Below are positions 1 to 10,665 of a stretch of 64,000 bases of DNA, in pieces (within the stretch, counting starts at the first letter, position 1; each line of letters opens with the position of its first letter). The position numbers and the translations under genes were made by a program. The notes under the pieces were generated by a model. That model was not told the origin of the DNA. It did no database searches and worked only from the letters and a program-made list of their open reading frames with translations. The stretch is from Agapetus fuscipes (Eukaryota > Arthropoda > Insecta > Trichoptera > Glossosomatidae): positions 6,634,001 to 6,698,000 of the forward strand of contig OX637342.1 of assembly GCA_951799405.1 (NCBI GenBank), in the 5' to 3' direction.

Positions 1-1670
1 CAATACGTGTTTTCTGGTTTGAAAAAAAATATGACATCAAATCAAAAATATTCTTGTCACTGTAGTTGAGAAGTCTTTTGATCTATTGTTGATGTGATGC
101 CTTCAACAGTGATAGATTTTTTTGAAGTTTTTCCCCACATCCAATAGACACCATTTGACCTGTTATATTATGATTGAGTACGTATTGAATTAATAAGCCA
201 GCAAGTGGCAAATGAAACTGTTTATCAAAATACCGTATGTTGACTGGTTTTGATTTTCCACCAGTCATCGATGTTTATTATTCATTATCTTGATTTCAGA
301 CCAGCAGACAATCTAAGTCATTTTTTGTTCCTTAAATATTCATTATTCACTTTAATCCTATCGGGGTCAATCGCCAAAAAAACTGTATGGCCAGAGGCGA
401 AAATCAAGGCTTAAAGTCATTACCAAGCGCATAATATTAGCCATCTTGAATCCGGATCGAACAGTATCAACAAAAAAAGCTACCAAGCAGTAAGAAATGC
501 AGGATGGGAGATCTTGAACACAATGACAAAATAAATAAAACAAAGTTTAAGATAACGCGCTTAGAAATAAACAAAAGCGGTGATTGATGAGAGCAAATTG
601 CACGTTGGGTAACAAGAATGATAGTTCCACCATTATCCATCAAAGTAGATGGTTTAGAGATAATCAAAGATGGATATGGATGACTGATTGTTCTATTACC
701 TGGAGATAAGCAAGATTTTATGATTGAGGCATCTAGAAAGACGACCGCTGAAGGGAATGAGACTTTAATCTATCTATTTTCAATGCAGCATTGTAGTAAA
801 TTTCTGATTTTCCCAACGAAGCTTTGTAATTATTTATTGAATTTAAACTTGATTGGTTGAAAACATGAGCTATAAAAACATACTTTTATGTTGTTCGATT
901 TTATGACTGTAAGCATAGAGAGTAGCCCTTTCTTGACTTTCAGAGAGATTTAGAAAGCACGTGAGCTACTGGTAATATTTTAAACCCACGTGACATTTCA
1001 AACAAAACAACGCATCTCACTTTGACAATCTTTCGCGTATTCTGCGCAATATATTCCTCAAAATGTGTCAGCTGAGCAGAGCAGTGACCTTTTGGAAACA
1101 CAGGTTAGTACCATTTCAAGAATTGTCTTCTCGGCCGTTCGTCTGCAGCTGAATAAATCACAACTGAATAATATTTTACGATCTTTATCGCGCACATCTA
1201 CATGCTCTCGTACGCTTTATTATAATGCAACCAAATGAATTTCTAGGTCACGTCGCTTTGTGTACAGAAGACAATCTAATATGAGCAGATTCGATCGCTT
1301 GTAATAAAATAATCAGCCCTCTCTCATTGTCTTATTATGGCTTATCACAGTGATCGGTTTATATTACAAGAGACTTATCAGCCATCATACGATGTCTTTG
1401 TTTAATCAACTTAATTTCATAGTCACGACTTAGCGCAGAGGCTCCAAAGCATTCTGGCCCGAGGATCCCTTAGATTTTTTTTTATTTTCCGTAGACCCCA
1501 AGACACCAATCTAAAATTTTCCGCAAACTATTTATTTCTTTAATGATTTACCTCATAGCTAAGACCCAATATTTTCAACGTCAGCATAACGAGTTTACAA
1601 TGAGTGAAAAGGACGCATATAATCTATGTTTTTTTGCTAATCGTGTGGGTAGTTTTTTTTTCAGTTTAGA
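1..1670. other. unassigned AT-rich sequence
   Basis: I see no gene, RNA gene or recognisable repeat here. The open frames are under 70 codons, lack coding bias and have no splice context. It may be intron, intergenic DNA or decayed repeat. Confidence 0.5.
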
Positions 1671-1671
1671 G

Positions 1672-1765
1672 TCATATAGGTCCATCCAGCCTTACAACAC
1701 TGGGTTTTGCTTGAGTATTGGTGCTTAATAGCGACAACCAAGCTCGTAAATAACACCTTTGCGGC
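1672..1765 (+). repeat. S1 SINE internal fragment
   Basis: The segment matches the middle of the S1 SINE: gtccatccagccttacaac, then cttgcttgag-type sequence and gcgacaaccaagctcgtaaa. Neither the tRNA-like head nor the ATT tail is present. It stops near the point where the S1-S2 composite switches elements, so it may derive from that composite. Confidence 0.55.
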
Positions 1766-3092
1766 ACTACAACAAGAGTCATTGACCCATAGAGTCTCTG
1801 AAATCTAGGATGTCTCCCGCACAGGATTTCTTAAAAAAAAATGGAGAAATCTTTTGCTGCATTCTTTGGTAGAAGTTTGTGTTACTGTACTTACTAAATA
1901 AGATCCCTTCTCACAGATCCACATATTCAGCATATTGAATTGCACCTCAAGGGGTCCATATGGATCACTTTGGGAACCTCTGACTGAGCTAGCCTGCATT
2001 ATCGCAACAAGGAAATAAATAAAGCGACTTAATTGACTCTTGGCAGTTATTCCTGAATCACTCGGAAAGAACTTCTCGTTTTATCTGATTATACAGAATT
2101 TCAGTGGTTGGCGGGAACTCTCTCTGGTATTCTGTGATCCGCAATTATTACGCCACTTCTACAACTAGATTACGCTCAATTATACAAACTCAGCCAGTTC
2201 TCGGAGCTCTACTTGAACCATTGAGAGCCAGGCGAGAATTTCTCGGGCAAAGAATTATGCATTCCTTACTTTGTCCAAGGAATTCTCAGCCTGAATGATT
2301 TTTTTCCTGATATAGTTTAACATTCATCCTGGATACATTCTTTATTTCATTCCAGTTTAACGTAAAAAATAACTGTGTTCAAATCTTCGATCTGCATAAA
2401 AGATCGATGTTTTAAAGTTAAATGATCAAAAGAAATACTATTTTTTTTCATAACGCTTTTCCCCATTTATTTCTTGACTATACTACAGGACTGTAGAAGA
2501 GTGTTTGTTTCCAGAAGGGTCACAAACCTCAGTCAGTAGGATTAAGACGATAAAGAAAAATATTAGACTGTTGTTCCACATCTCAAATTAACTTTATAAT
2601 CTTGCGAAATGATATCGCCTTCACTGGTATCAAAATTAAAATGTGTAAGTAGGTACTTTTATTTTGCAACGTTTTCTGTATTCCTTAACAGACAGATAGT
2701 AGGTAGGTACTTACTCGTACATATTTTATTTATCTCAAAATTGAAAGTGTACGCTGAAAATATTGGCAAATCAATAACAATTACAAAAGTTGTTGATACG
2801 CCCTTTTAACAACAAGTGACTTGATTTGTATTTTATTTTATGATTTTTACATGCACTTTGATATTTTGCAACACAAAAAATGGCAACAATAATTTCGCTT
2901 TCCCGAGACAGTGAATGGTATGCTGTATGCACTTGCATTTAACTTAACTGTTAACTCATGCCGATCATGATTTAACCCTAAAAGTATCGTGGTTTATTAT
3001 TCTGGCTAAAAAACGAAACATATCATTTCAATTATATGTTTTTCTATAAAAACAGGATTAATCAATAATTCTAAGATTTCAAATACTCGTAG
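1766..3092. other. unassigned AT-rich sequence
   Basis: No supported feature is seen. The short open frames near 1.8-2.3 kb and 2.6-2.8 kb look like chance frames with no protein motifs. Confidence 0.45.
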
Positions 3093-3232
3093 ATCAGGAA
3101 AGCCGAAAATGCGAAAGATGAACAGGGTGAACGCAGATACAGCCAAGGCAAAAATTTGTAGCTGGAGAGCAAAAGCGATGGACAGGCAAAATTGGAGAAG
3201 AATCCTGAATTAAACCAAGGCCCATGGAGCTT
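3093..3232 (+). pseudogene. LINE relic, C-terminal end of ORF2
   Basis: One reading frame gives a run ending in D-R-Q-N-W-R-R-I-L-N, a stop, then T-K-A-H. This is the D-R-x-x-W-R and E-A-K-x-H signature that closes the ORF2 of RTE-like LINEs in insects. The final E codon of the usual N-E-A-K-A-H appears to have become a stop. Only about 45 codons remain, so the clade is inferred. It differs from the LINE-A C-terminus found elsewhere in the window. Confidence 0.5.
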
Positions 3233-3837
3233 TTGATGTTGATAATTTAATGTTTGAAAGTACCGAGGGTATGAATTTTGCGTGAATTTTCAATTTCTTT
3301 TGTTTTACTCATTTTCTTTTCCTTACAGCTTCTCGTAATTTCATTTGAAGTAATCGGTCAATCTCTTCTTATTTCCACAACACACTAGACGCATTCTTCT
3401 CGGTTCGTCTATGTTTTTTTTCTATTTGGCACCGGTTCGAGATTCAGTAGTAGGTAATGTGTGGAGATGTCTGAAAACTTTTGAACAGTTTTTCCGGTAA
3501 TCTATAGACAATCCGGGCAGAATGAGTTGTGTCTTAAAACGCGCCTATTTGATATTTCAGTTTGATATACTTATTTATATTTTAATTCAGTATTAAGGAA
3601 AAATCATTGCCAAAAAAGACATGAAAATAGTGTGGATACTCGAATAATGTGTGGTTAAAAGTTGTAGGGTTGACGTACAAAGCAACATTGCGGATCATAT
3701 CATAACGAGACGTTGAAACGTGTCCATGGAAGTTAGTACGTGCTAATCAAGGAGGCAATCTGACGGATCTGAAATATTGCAAAACAAATAAGAGTGAGAA
3801 AGCGTGTGTGGGAGGTGAGTGGCGAGCAGGTACGACA

Positions 3838-4305
3838 ATACAAAGGAACTGAAGACAGGTAAACAGTGCAAAAATTTACGTAGAGTTTCATCGAAAATGT
3901 GGGGAATTTTAAACGTTCCCTAGAGTAGCTGTTTTAGCTTCCATACATTTTTTCGTAGAACTTAAACGTAGTTTTTTTACTTTGGGTACAAAGGGACTGG
4001 AGACAGGTAAACAGTAGAAAATTTAACGTTTACTAAGCATTACCTCAAAAATGCATGGAAATTTATACGCTCGCTAAACGCGCTGTTTTAGCTGGTATAC
4101 ATTTTTTGTTAGAGATTTAACGTAAAGTTTTATACCTAGGGTACATAAAAGGAGATGAAGACAGGTAAATAGTACAAAACTACCCGTTTAAACTAAATCA
4201 AAGCGTTTTACATAAAACACATTAAAACCACAACGCTCACTAGAGGAGTTGTTTTAGTTTCTTTATTTATTTTTGGTTGTGAAGCTTTGTACTTGGTGTG
4301 AGAGT
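3838..4305. repeat. three tandem copies of a ~150-bp foldback-derived unit (FB1)
   Basis: The anchor acaggtaaa recurs at 3855, 4003 and 4161, giving periods of 148 and 158 bp. Each unit carries, in order, an a-c-a-a-a-g-g box, acaggtaaa-cagt, a gctcgctaaac-like box, gctgttttag, an acattttttg run, and a terminus resembling the FB1 end (acttggggta type). Units 1 and 2 are closest; unit 3 is more diverged. FB1 occurs elsewhere singly, so this array probably arose by unequal exchange or slippage of one insertion. Confidence 0.75.
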
Positions 4306-5343
4306 GCCATACGTAGCAGACACTTATTGCTGCTTATTACGTCCATTTGCGAGCGAGGTCGTAGGCTTTTCTGCAGGCTTGAAGAATAAGGTAAATAAAA
4401 AGGGTTTATAAAGAGTATTCTGGAAGTTTCTCTACGACAAAGAATGTGCGACACTTGCGAGAAGCATCTGTAAGAAAAGACTACTACAAGAAAAAAGACT
4501 TCTGGATTAGATTTGGAGGTATTTTCTTAAAAAAAATCATGTTACATTTTATCCTATAAGATAGATAGGCCTGCTGTATACATTTTGTATAATGCATACT
4601 TGGAAGTGAAACATAGATAAAAATTGAGCAGAATATGAAAGGTGTGTATGGTGGAAATGAAACATTTGAAACGTATGACTAGAAAAATTCCATGAGAGTT
4701 CAGAATTAATGGATAAAAGAGGAAAACAAGCTGAAAGGGCTAGCCGACCAAATTTATGTATACAGACGAAATGTAAAAGAAAAAAAGATAACGAAGAACG
4801 AGAATTATTCGATTCGATTTAGTATGACAGTTAAGTTCGGGGAGGAAAAAAAAGTAAGATTGTATATATTCGCAGTATATATGTATGTAGAAAGATTGAA
4901 TAGAATTTTTGAAAATCAGTTAGGCTGAGGCAAGGCCTCAGCATTGTAATAAGTCATTTAACCTTTAAGCTATGAACAATATATTTTTTTAAGTAAAAAA
5001 GGCACTTTTGATGGACCAATGTAATCAATAATTCTCTAGTCAAACATTTTTTTAGATCCTAGAAATAAAGTATTGTTCTGAATTTTGGCAAGTATAGCAA
5101 TCATCGGAAAATGTCATCGTAGCAAATACTTTTCCATAAATAATTTATGCGGGCATAGTAACTGCAACACATAATAGCAAAGACTCTCCGAATAGTATTG
5201 CACAATTTCAAGTAATGATTACAAGAAAATAATCATTAGTAAATTGATTTGTTTTAAATACATGGAATTAAACTGATAAGCATTTTTTATACTTAAATTA
5301 CATATACAAATGAGTACATTTACACGTGTTATCTCTATAATCT
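4306..5343. other. unassigned AT-rich sequence
   Basis: I see no gene or recognisable repeat. The A-rich stretch at 4.6-4.85 kb has no readable ORF. A short duplicated aggctgaggcaaggcctcag palindrome lies at about 4921. Confidence 0.4.
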
Positions 5344-5353
5344 GTGTGTTATA

Positions 5354-5440
5354 TATGAGAAATATACATGTCTGCTTGTGGGAATGCATATAATATAAAT
5401 CTTAAATGATATATATCTTTGCAGCTTAGATTAGATTAGA
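5354..5440 (+). repeat. LINE-A tail, 3' end only
   Basis: The last ~85 bp of the LINE-A module are present, from tacatgtctgcttgtggg to gcagcttagattagattaga. The copy is joined tail to tail with the minus-strand copy that starts at 5441. Confidence 0.8.
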
Positions 5441-5624
5441 TACATATTAAATGCGTTCCCACAAGCAAACACGCATAATTTCGCGTTCACACATGCCGCA
5501 TGTGGACCTACTATATAAAAAAACCCAATTTTCAAATGGACATAAGCCCTACAACTCTTGCCGACCTTCCCTGAAACAGGGGTGACATTGGAAAAGCGAA
5601 CCAATTTTTACAGTATGTATAGTC
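5441..5624 (-). repeat. LINE-A tail, minus strand
   Basis: It reads as the reverse complement of the module, from gcgttcccacaagcaaac through ccctgaaacaggggtgac to gaaccaatttttacagtat. It lacks the usual 5' start (tataagtcaagg in this orientation). Its tail directly abuts the plus-strand copy, so the two form an inverted pair. Confidence 0.85.
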
Positions 5625-6049
5625 CATACTTCTTTTTGTTATGAGAAACCTCATTTCAGATTCTTCGCATACCACCTTTTTGTTCTTTAATTGCAAACAA
5701 ATCTTGTACCTACATCTCTTCTAGTCCATTCGATTCCTTTGTAATTTTGCTCATTTGTCAAGCAACTCTTTCCGAGGCCTTTCTCTATCTCCTTCGTCTT
5801 CATCTTATAGCAGATTAATCTGGAATCCCTCCTGTGATACAGAAGACCAGCTGTTCTTCTATCTTTTGAGTGGTAGGCCTGGTAGGCGCTGGCCGTCTGA
5901 TATTTTGCGCGGAGCCTCTTTCTCCTTTGTGTGTAGGATAATACTTTTTACTAGTACTACACTCTGGTCTTTATCGCGTTCACATGCACTATTATTAGCA
6001 GGTCATTACGCAGTATGGTAATCAAATAATTTATGAGTTGTGCACTTGG

Positions 6050-6145
6050 CGCAGTGATAAGGAGCTCTGCTGTCGCCCTGGTAGGTAGTGAGTGTGGGCG
6101 CCGGCTGGGAGGAGACATAATAATAACAAACACTTGAGCGTCCTC
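6050..6145 (+). repeat. possible tRNA-like SINE head
   Basis: The string cttggcgcagtgataagg resembles a Pol III A box (TGGCGCAGTGG type). It is followed about 70 bp later by a short ataataataacaa tail. No clear B box is seen, so this is a weak call. It could equally be the 3' end of an unrelated retroelement. Confidence 0.3.
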
Positions 6146-6171
6146 TCTGCATATGAATATTGAATGTACTT

Positions 6172-6228
6172 ACTATTGTCCCTCATATTGTCCATATTGT
6201 CCATATTGTCCCTACTATTGTCCCTCGT
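6172..6228 (+). repeat. short tandem repeat, 9-bp unit
   Basis: Several imperfect copies of atattgtcc/attgtccct occur in a row (for example catattgtccatattgtcc). No other function is seen. Confidence 0.8.
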
Positions 6229-6265
6229 GTACTACATAACGTCAAAAGGAAACAAATGCAACTGC

Positions 6266-7018
6266 AACTAAGCTGCACATATAGTGTAACTTCTTGCCTG
6301 CGTTATCCCCGAAGGAGTTTGATCCTTGACTTATAGGTTGGTATGCGGCTGACCACCCATACTGTAAAAAATGGTTCACTTTGCCAATGTCACCCCTGTT
6401 TCAGGGAAGGACGGCAAGAGTTGCAGGGCTTATGTTCATTTGAGATTGAGTTTTTATATTGTAGGTCCACATGCGGCATGTGTTAGCGCGAAATTATACA
6501 TGTCTGCTTGTGGGAATGCATTTAATATAAATTTTAAATGATATATATCTTTGCAGCTTAGATAAGATTAGAGTAGAGTCTCATATGGCGATTCGTGACC
6601 TATTTATTTTTACAGGTAAGGAGGCCGGCCTCACACCAACCACTTTCAGTCGAAGTGGGGGTTTCCCAGCTCCCGGGGAGGCTAGTTCTTATTTCTTATG
6701 ATGGCTGAGTAAGCCTTGAGATCGAATCCTTGCTCTCGGCGTGGAATGCAAGCATTCTAGCAATTGAGCTATCGACCTTTTTACGAGCTTGGTCGTCGTC
6801 GCTACAAAGCGCCAATTCTCAAGCAAGATCCAGTTGCTGTAAGGCTGGATAGACCTTTGGTGACCGGTCATTGGTAAAGGTTTATGAATTTTTCAACCCA
6901 GCGAAGAGCAAATTTGAAAATATAAATGTTATATTTTTGTGCTCCGCCGGGATTCGAACCCACAACCTTCCATTCAGAGTCCGAAGAGTTACCACTGAAC
7001 TGCGGACCGGTCGAATTC
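6266..7018 (-). mobile_element. composite S1-S2 SINE, interrupted by a LINE-A tail
   Basis: Read on the minus strand, an S1 head (tRNA-like, ccggtccgcagttcagtggt) and S1 body run to gaccaagctcgtaaaaa and then switch directly to an S2 head (ggtcgatagctcaattgc). S2 continues to the sequence near 6577 and resumes at 6266-6326 (aacttcttgcc, ccgaaggag) on the other side of a LINE-A tail. The same S1-S2 junction occurs at 34.78 kb, so this is an amplified chimera and not a local accident. Parts of the S2 B-box region are lost. Confidence 0.75.
6323..6576 (+). mobile_element. LINE-A tail copy nested in S2
   Basis: This is a full short copy, from ccttgacttataggttgg to agcttagataagattagag. It splits the S2 sequence. 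The flanks ggagtttgat (left) and agagtctcat (right) match at 7 of 10 positions and may be an eroded target-site duplication. Confidence 0.8.
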
Positions 7019-7084
7019 TAAATTTAAAAAATACGAAATGAACAAAGATTTTAAATTATCTACAATTATCAGTGTTCCTGAGGA

Positions 7085-7190
7085 TGCCTTTTTCGACGAA
7101 AACGTTTGAGCCAATAAATAAATTGAATATAAGTGAATTCACACTGCGTTTTTGAAAATAAATTATAATCAATTTTGTTAGTATTTTTCA
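7085..7190 (+). repeat. Penelope-like terminal fragment with hammerhead-like core
   Basis: The string cctgaggatgcc, followed by cgacgaaaac, gtttgagccaataaataa and later tcacactg, resembles the 3' ends of Penelope-like retroelements. Those elements carry hammerhead ribozymes with a CUGANGA...GAAA core. A related copy lies at 46413. Stem II is not obviously intact here. The identity is inferred from the motif only. Confidence 0.35.
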
Positions 7191-7315
7191 AATTGCAAAA
7201 TATTCAATGGGCTTTCACCGTGTAAAGTATTAACCACCGAACCCTAAAAAACATATTTATGCCTATTTCTTGCCAAGAAAAAAATATTAATAATTGCATT
7301 AATCTTCAATAAGTC

Positions 7316-7423
7316 ATAATAAAAGAAGAGCTTGTATGAAGAAGGTTATGACTCTGGAGGAAATGAAAGAAGTATGCAAGGATAGAAAGAAATGGCGGTT
7401 GATCTGTGATGTTGGCGGCTAGG
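7316..7423 (+). pseudogene. LINE-A ORF2 C-terminus (fragment)
   Basis: About 34 codons are readable, ending with E-M-K-E-V-C-K-D-R-K-K-W-R-L-I-C-D-V-G-G and a stop. This matches the 20.6-kb copy closely. The K-D-R-x-x-W-R box is the usual end of RTE/CR1-like ORF2 proteins. The 3' UTR and tail follow immediately. The copy is 5' truncated, as expected for target-primed reverse transcription. Confidence 0.8.
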
Positions 7424-7771
7424 GTTTGTTAAAGTGAAATTGGTTTTATGATTTAGTTTTTTATGTCCATGTATATATTGTTATTTATTGATTTAAAAAA
7501 ATGTAATTTGTAATGTATGTTCCTTGACTTATAGGTTATTATGCGGCTGACCACCCATAATATAAAAAATTGGTTCACTTTGCCAATGTCACCCCTGTTT
7601 CAGGGAAGGACGGCAAGAGTTGCAAGGCTTATGTTCATTGGGTTTTTATATTGTAGGTCCACATGCGGCATGTGTTAGCGCGAAATTATACATATCTGCT
7701 TGTGGGAATGCATTTAATATAAATCTTAAATGATATATATCTTTGCAGCTTAGATTAGATTAGATTAGATT
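7424..7771 (+). mobile_element. LINE-A 3' UTR and TTAGA tail
   Basis: About 98 bp after the stop codon the ccttgacttataggtt module begins (7522). It runs to cagcttagattagattagatt, a tail of roughly four GATTA-type units. This locus shows that the dispersed short module is the 3' UTR of a LINE. Confidence 0.88.
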
Positions 7772-8097
7772 CAAGATTACATTTAAAAATACACTATGTT
7801 CCTTTGTGTTTGCCAGGTATAATCAGTTCGTAGGAAAAATAAGGACAAATATAAACAAATATAAAATATTATTATTACAATTTTTTTTAATATGACTCTC
7901 CAAACTTTGAAGCAAGGAAATTATGTAACATGACTTGGGGCGAATAAGAAGTACCTAATATTTCTAAGGTTCATAAAACAATTTGACATGTATTTAAGAA
8001 ATTAATTCCATTAAATAAAAAAGATTCCCATACATACATCTTTATACAATTCCCGTCATACAACTAGCCCCGTTTCTACTGTAGAATAACTACATCA
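7772..8097. other. unassigned AT-rich sequence
   Basis: No feature can be supported in this stretch. Confidence 0.45.
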
Positions 8098-8240
8098 GAT
8101 AGAATCAAAGTCAGAAATCTAGGTTTATTTACTAAAACGGGATCAAAATTTAGAAACACAGGAAATCATTTTCATATTATATCCACGTATTCATTTCATT
8201 TACGAACAGAATCCTTGATTGCTGCTTCTGGTTCTATACG
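8098..8240. mobile_element. MITE-2 copy
   Basis: It has terminal inverted repeats agatagaatcaaagtcag and its partner ctgcttctggttctat. The interior contains acacaggaaatcattttc, as in the 12.8-kb copy. It is about 143 bp with no coding capacity, and its termini are more diverged than at 12.8 kb. Confidence 0.7.
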
Positions 8241-8560
8241 TCTAGAATGTAAGTAACAAAAAATTGTCGCGACTACAGTGTCTCGTCATTCCAGATGCAC
8301 CTACCGAGTGGATATTATAATATATGGCTAGACACGCACACCGTTAGATTTTATTCATTCTCTCTGAAAACCAATAATGTCCTCATATGTTTTTACACAT
8401 GCAAGATCTTATCTCCCTGTGGGATTAATCGGTTCTGAGAAGGCGCGTTAAGTGTCAAGATTGTAAGCAAAATGTGTGACAGCATTTTAGTGATAATAAT
8501 ATTATATGTAGTTCGATGAGTAATGTTTTTCAATTTTTCAGTATTTTTTTGGTTAGTACA
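8241..8560. other. unassigned sequence
   Basis: No gene or recognisable repeat is seen. Confidence 0.4.
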
Positions 8561-8584
8561 TCATCACCATCATCATCATCAATG
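8561..8584 (+). repeat. short (ATC)n microsatellite
   Basis: Eight or so imperfect CAT/ATC units (catcatcaccatcatcatc) lie just upstream of an S2 SINE. This could be the tail of an ATC-tailed retroelement, but its body is not recognised upstream. Confidence 0.75.
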
Positions 8585-8621
8585 GCACGATGACCCGGTG
8601 TGGGTTTTGGCCTCCTTGAGT

Positions 8622-8945
8622 CCGGTCGATAGCTCAGTTGGTAGAGTGCTTGCATTCTATGCTGAGAGCTCGGATTCGAATCCTACAGAGGGGTGTAAGA
8701 AATGATTTCCTGTTTCGGTGTTTTTTTTAAAAACCCAAAATAAAATACTGGCATGGTTTACTCAGCCTTCAAGAGAAATGAGTACCAGCCCCCTCGAGAG
8801 CTGGGAAATCCCACTTTAACTGAAGTGGTTGGCGTATGGCCTGTAGGAATAAATAGGTTTAACTCGCCACATGAGACCCCTTCGGAGAAAGCGCGGCAAG
8901 AAATTACCCTATATGTATAGCTTGGTAGCGTTTATCTCGTTTTTA
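8622..8945 (+). mobile_element. S2 SINE, near full length
   Basis: The tRNA-like head has an A box tagctcagttggtagagtg and a B box ggattcgaatcc about 40 bp later. The body follows: tttcggtgtt, actcagcc, accagccccctcgagagc, aagtggttggcg, ctcgccacatgag, ccccttcgg and gcggcaagaaatta. The 3' end is tagcttggtagcgttt. The head resembles tRNA-Ala/Lys-type sequence. It is the best reference copy of S2 here. Confidence 0.85.
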
Positions 8946-9863
8946 AAACAAATCCTTTTCGACTCTACGCGACCCATATAAATTGCGTATTTCCTTGCTT
9001 GTAGATTGTCACAGAGTACCTACGTCCATATCTTATCACGTTTTATCAATGCTGCATTTGAATTAATAGCCAATAATTATTTATGTATGTCATATTTCAA
9101 TCATAAGCATTGCCTGTGAGATCTTACAATGATTTTATTTATAGTGCTTATAACCTTCGAAGTAACCCATGGTAAAATATACTTATTTTTCTCATGGTAA
9201 ATTATAATTGTTTTTCTCTTAATAACCAGGTACTTCTCTTGCGATGGAAAATGAAATTTAATAATGAAACGAAGGGTGCAATACGTGACCAGTAATATAA
9301 ACATCAACAAGTAAGATATATATAATAGTTTTTGTGCACTACATTTTAATTGATTGTAACATTTTTCAAATGGAGCAAAACTAAAAGATTGGTATTTGAT
9401 TTACGAACTATATAAAAAAAAAAAGAATTTTGACTAGATCACTTAATTTTAAAATACCAGTGGCGAACATGATTCACATAACATTTCTTTGTCAGAAAAA
9501 TACTCGATTTATATATTATCATTTCCTCAAAATGATTGCATAATTTTCTTTCATTTCTCTAATCAAATCTTATCAGTATTTTAGTCATACAAAATATACC
9601 GTTGCATACAAAAATTGGGCATGCCAAATTATTTTCAGATTAGGTAACGTTGTTAAAAAAAACACAAACAGTTTAAGTGCGTGCAACGAATGATGATCAT
9701 TTTGAGTTCCTTATGGATTTCAGCCGCAGTCGAAGTTTTTATGTTTGTTTAAATTGACTACATGTGAGTCATCGTATTATTGAGATAAGCCTTTCGAATA
9801 AACTTTAACTCGAGTATAAATAACAGCGTAAATTCACCTTGATAGCGTATGTAGAAAAATTTC
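8946..9863. other. unassigned AT-rich sequence
   Basis: No supported feature is seen. The minus-strand open frame at 9.1-9.3 kb has no recognisable motif and skewed, AT-driven composition. Confidence 0.45.
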
Positions 9864-9987
9864 ACTTGTCGGGTGTCGGATCCTTATATTGATCGGAGGT
9901 TCCAGTGGCAGAACGCAGAACATTATGTATGAAGCTATTCACACTTGTCGGAAACCGATTAATATACGGATCCGACACCCGACAAGT
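9864..9987. mobile_element. MITE with 33-bp terminal inverted repeats
   Basis: The ends acttgtcgggtgtcggatcc and ggatccgacacccgacaagt are perfect inverses over 20 bp. Pairing continues inward (ttatattgatcgg / ccgattaatata) with small mismatches. It is 124 bp overall. An extra acttgtcgg near 9943 suggests internal rearrangement. I see no coding capacity and no clear target duplication, so the superfamily is unassigned. Confidence 0.8.
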
Positions 9988-10020
9988 AAGAACGGGCTCT
10001 TAGGGAGTGTTTTAGTTTTC

Positions 10021-10475
10021 ATCTATCTATCTATAATCTAAGCTGCAAGGATATGTAAACATTTAAGGCGCATATGAAATGCATGCCTACAGACAGGCAC
10101 ATGTAGGTTCGCGCTTACACATTCTGCATGTGTGAATACAAATCAAGAAAACCTCACATGGACATAAACCTTGCAACTCCTGCCGCCGTTCCCTAAACCG
10201 GGGTGGCATTGGCAAAAGTGAACCGATTTTTACAGCACGGGTGGTCAGCCTCGTACAAACCTATCAGTCAAGGAGCACAAAAAATTATAAATGATTTAAA
10301 GAAATTCATAATGAGACGCATTACAAATTAAAATTAAAATAAAGTAAAATTAAAATTAAACTAATTAATACACTTGGAATAATTAATGCCCTAGCCGCCA
10401 TTGTTGCAAATCAACCGCCATTCTTTTCGGTCCTTACATACTTCTTTCATTTCATTCAGAGCCATAATAATTTTA
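10021..10475 (-). mobile_element. LINE-A 3' end with ORF2 C-terminus
   Basis: On the minus strand the last ORF2 codons (the K-D-R-K-E-W-R box) lie at about 10394-10475, followed by the 3' UTR module and a tail of TATAGAT type (10021-10040, atctatctataatctaagct). The module starts at 10274. It shows several changes from the consensus, such as ccggggtggcattggc. Confidence 0.82.
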
Positions 10476-10504
10476 TAATTTTTCTATTTAGTGATCGACG
10501 GTAA

Positions 10505-10665
10505 ATGAACGTAATGTTTTTATACTTGGGGTATTTTAGATTGAAAAGCAAATAGAATCAACCAAAAACAATATGTAACTAAAACAGCGTCTACAGTGAG
10601 CGTTAAAGTTTGCATATATTTTCTGGTAAGCGCTATGGTTGATTTACTGTTCTTGTGATACTGTA
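10505..10665. repeat. FB1 foldback fragments
   Basis: A terminus-like tttttatacttggggta lies at about 10516-10532. An internal portion follows: aactaaaacagcg, gtgagcgtt and tctggtaagcgctatggtt. The order is rearranged relative to other copies. Confidence 0.5.

Noticed and set aside
8622..8695. Possible tRNA-Ala/Lys gene
   Set aside because: The A and B boxes are good, but the 3' stem does not pair and a fixed SINE body follows.
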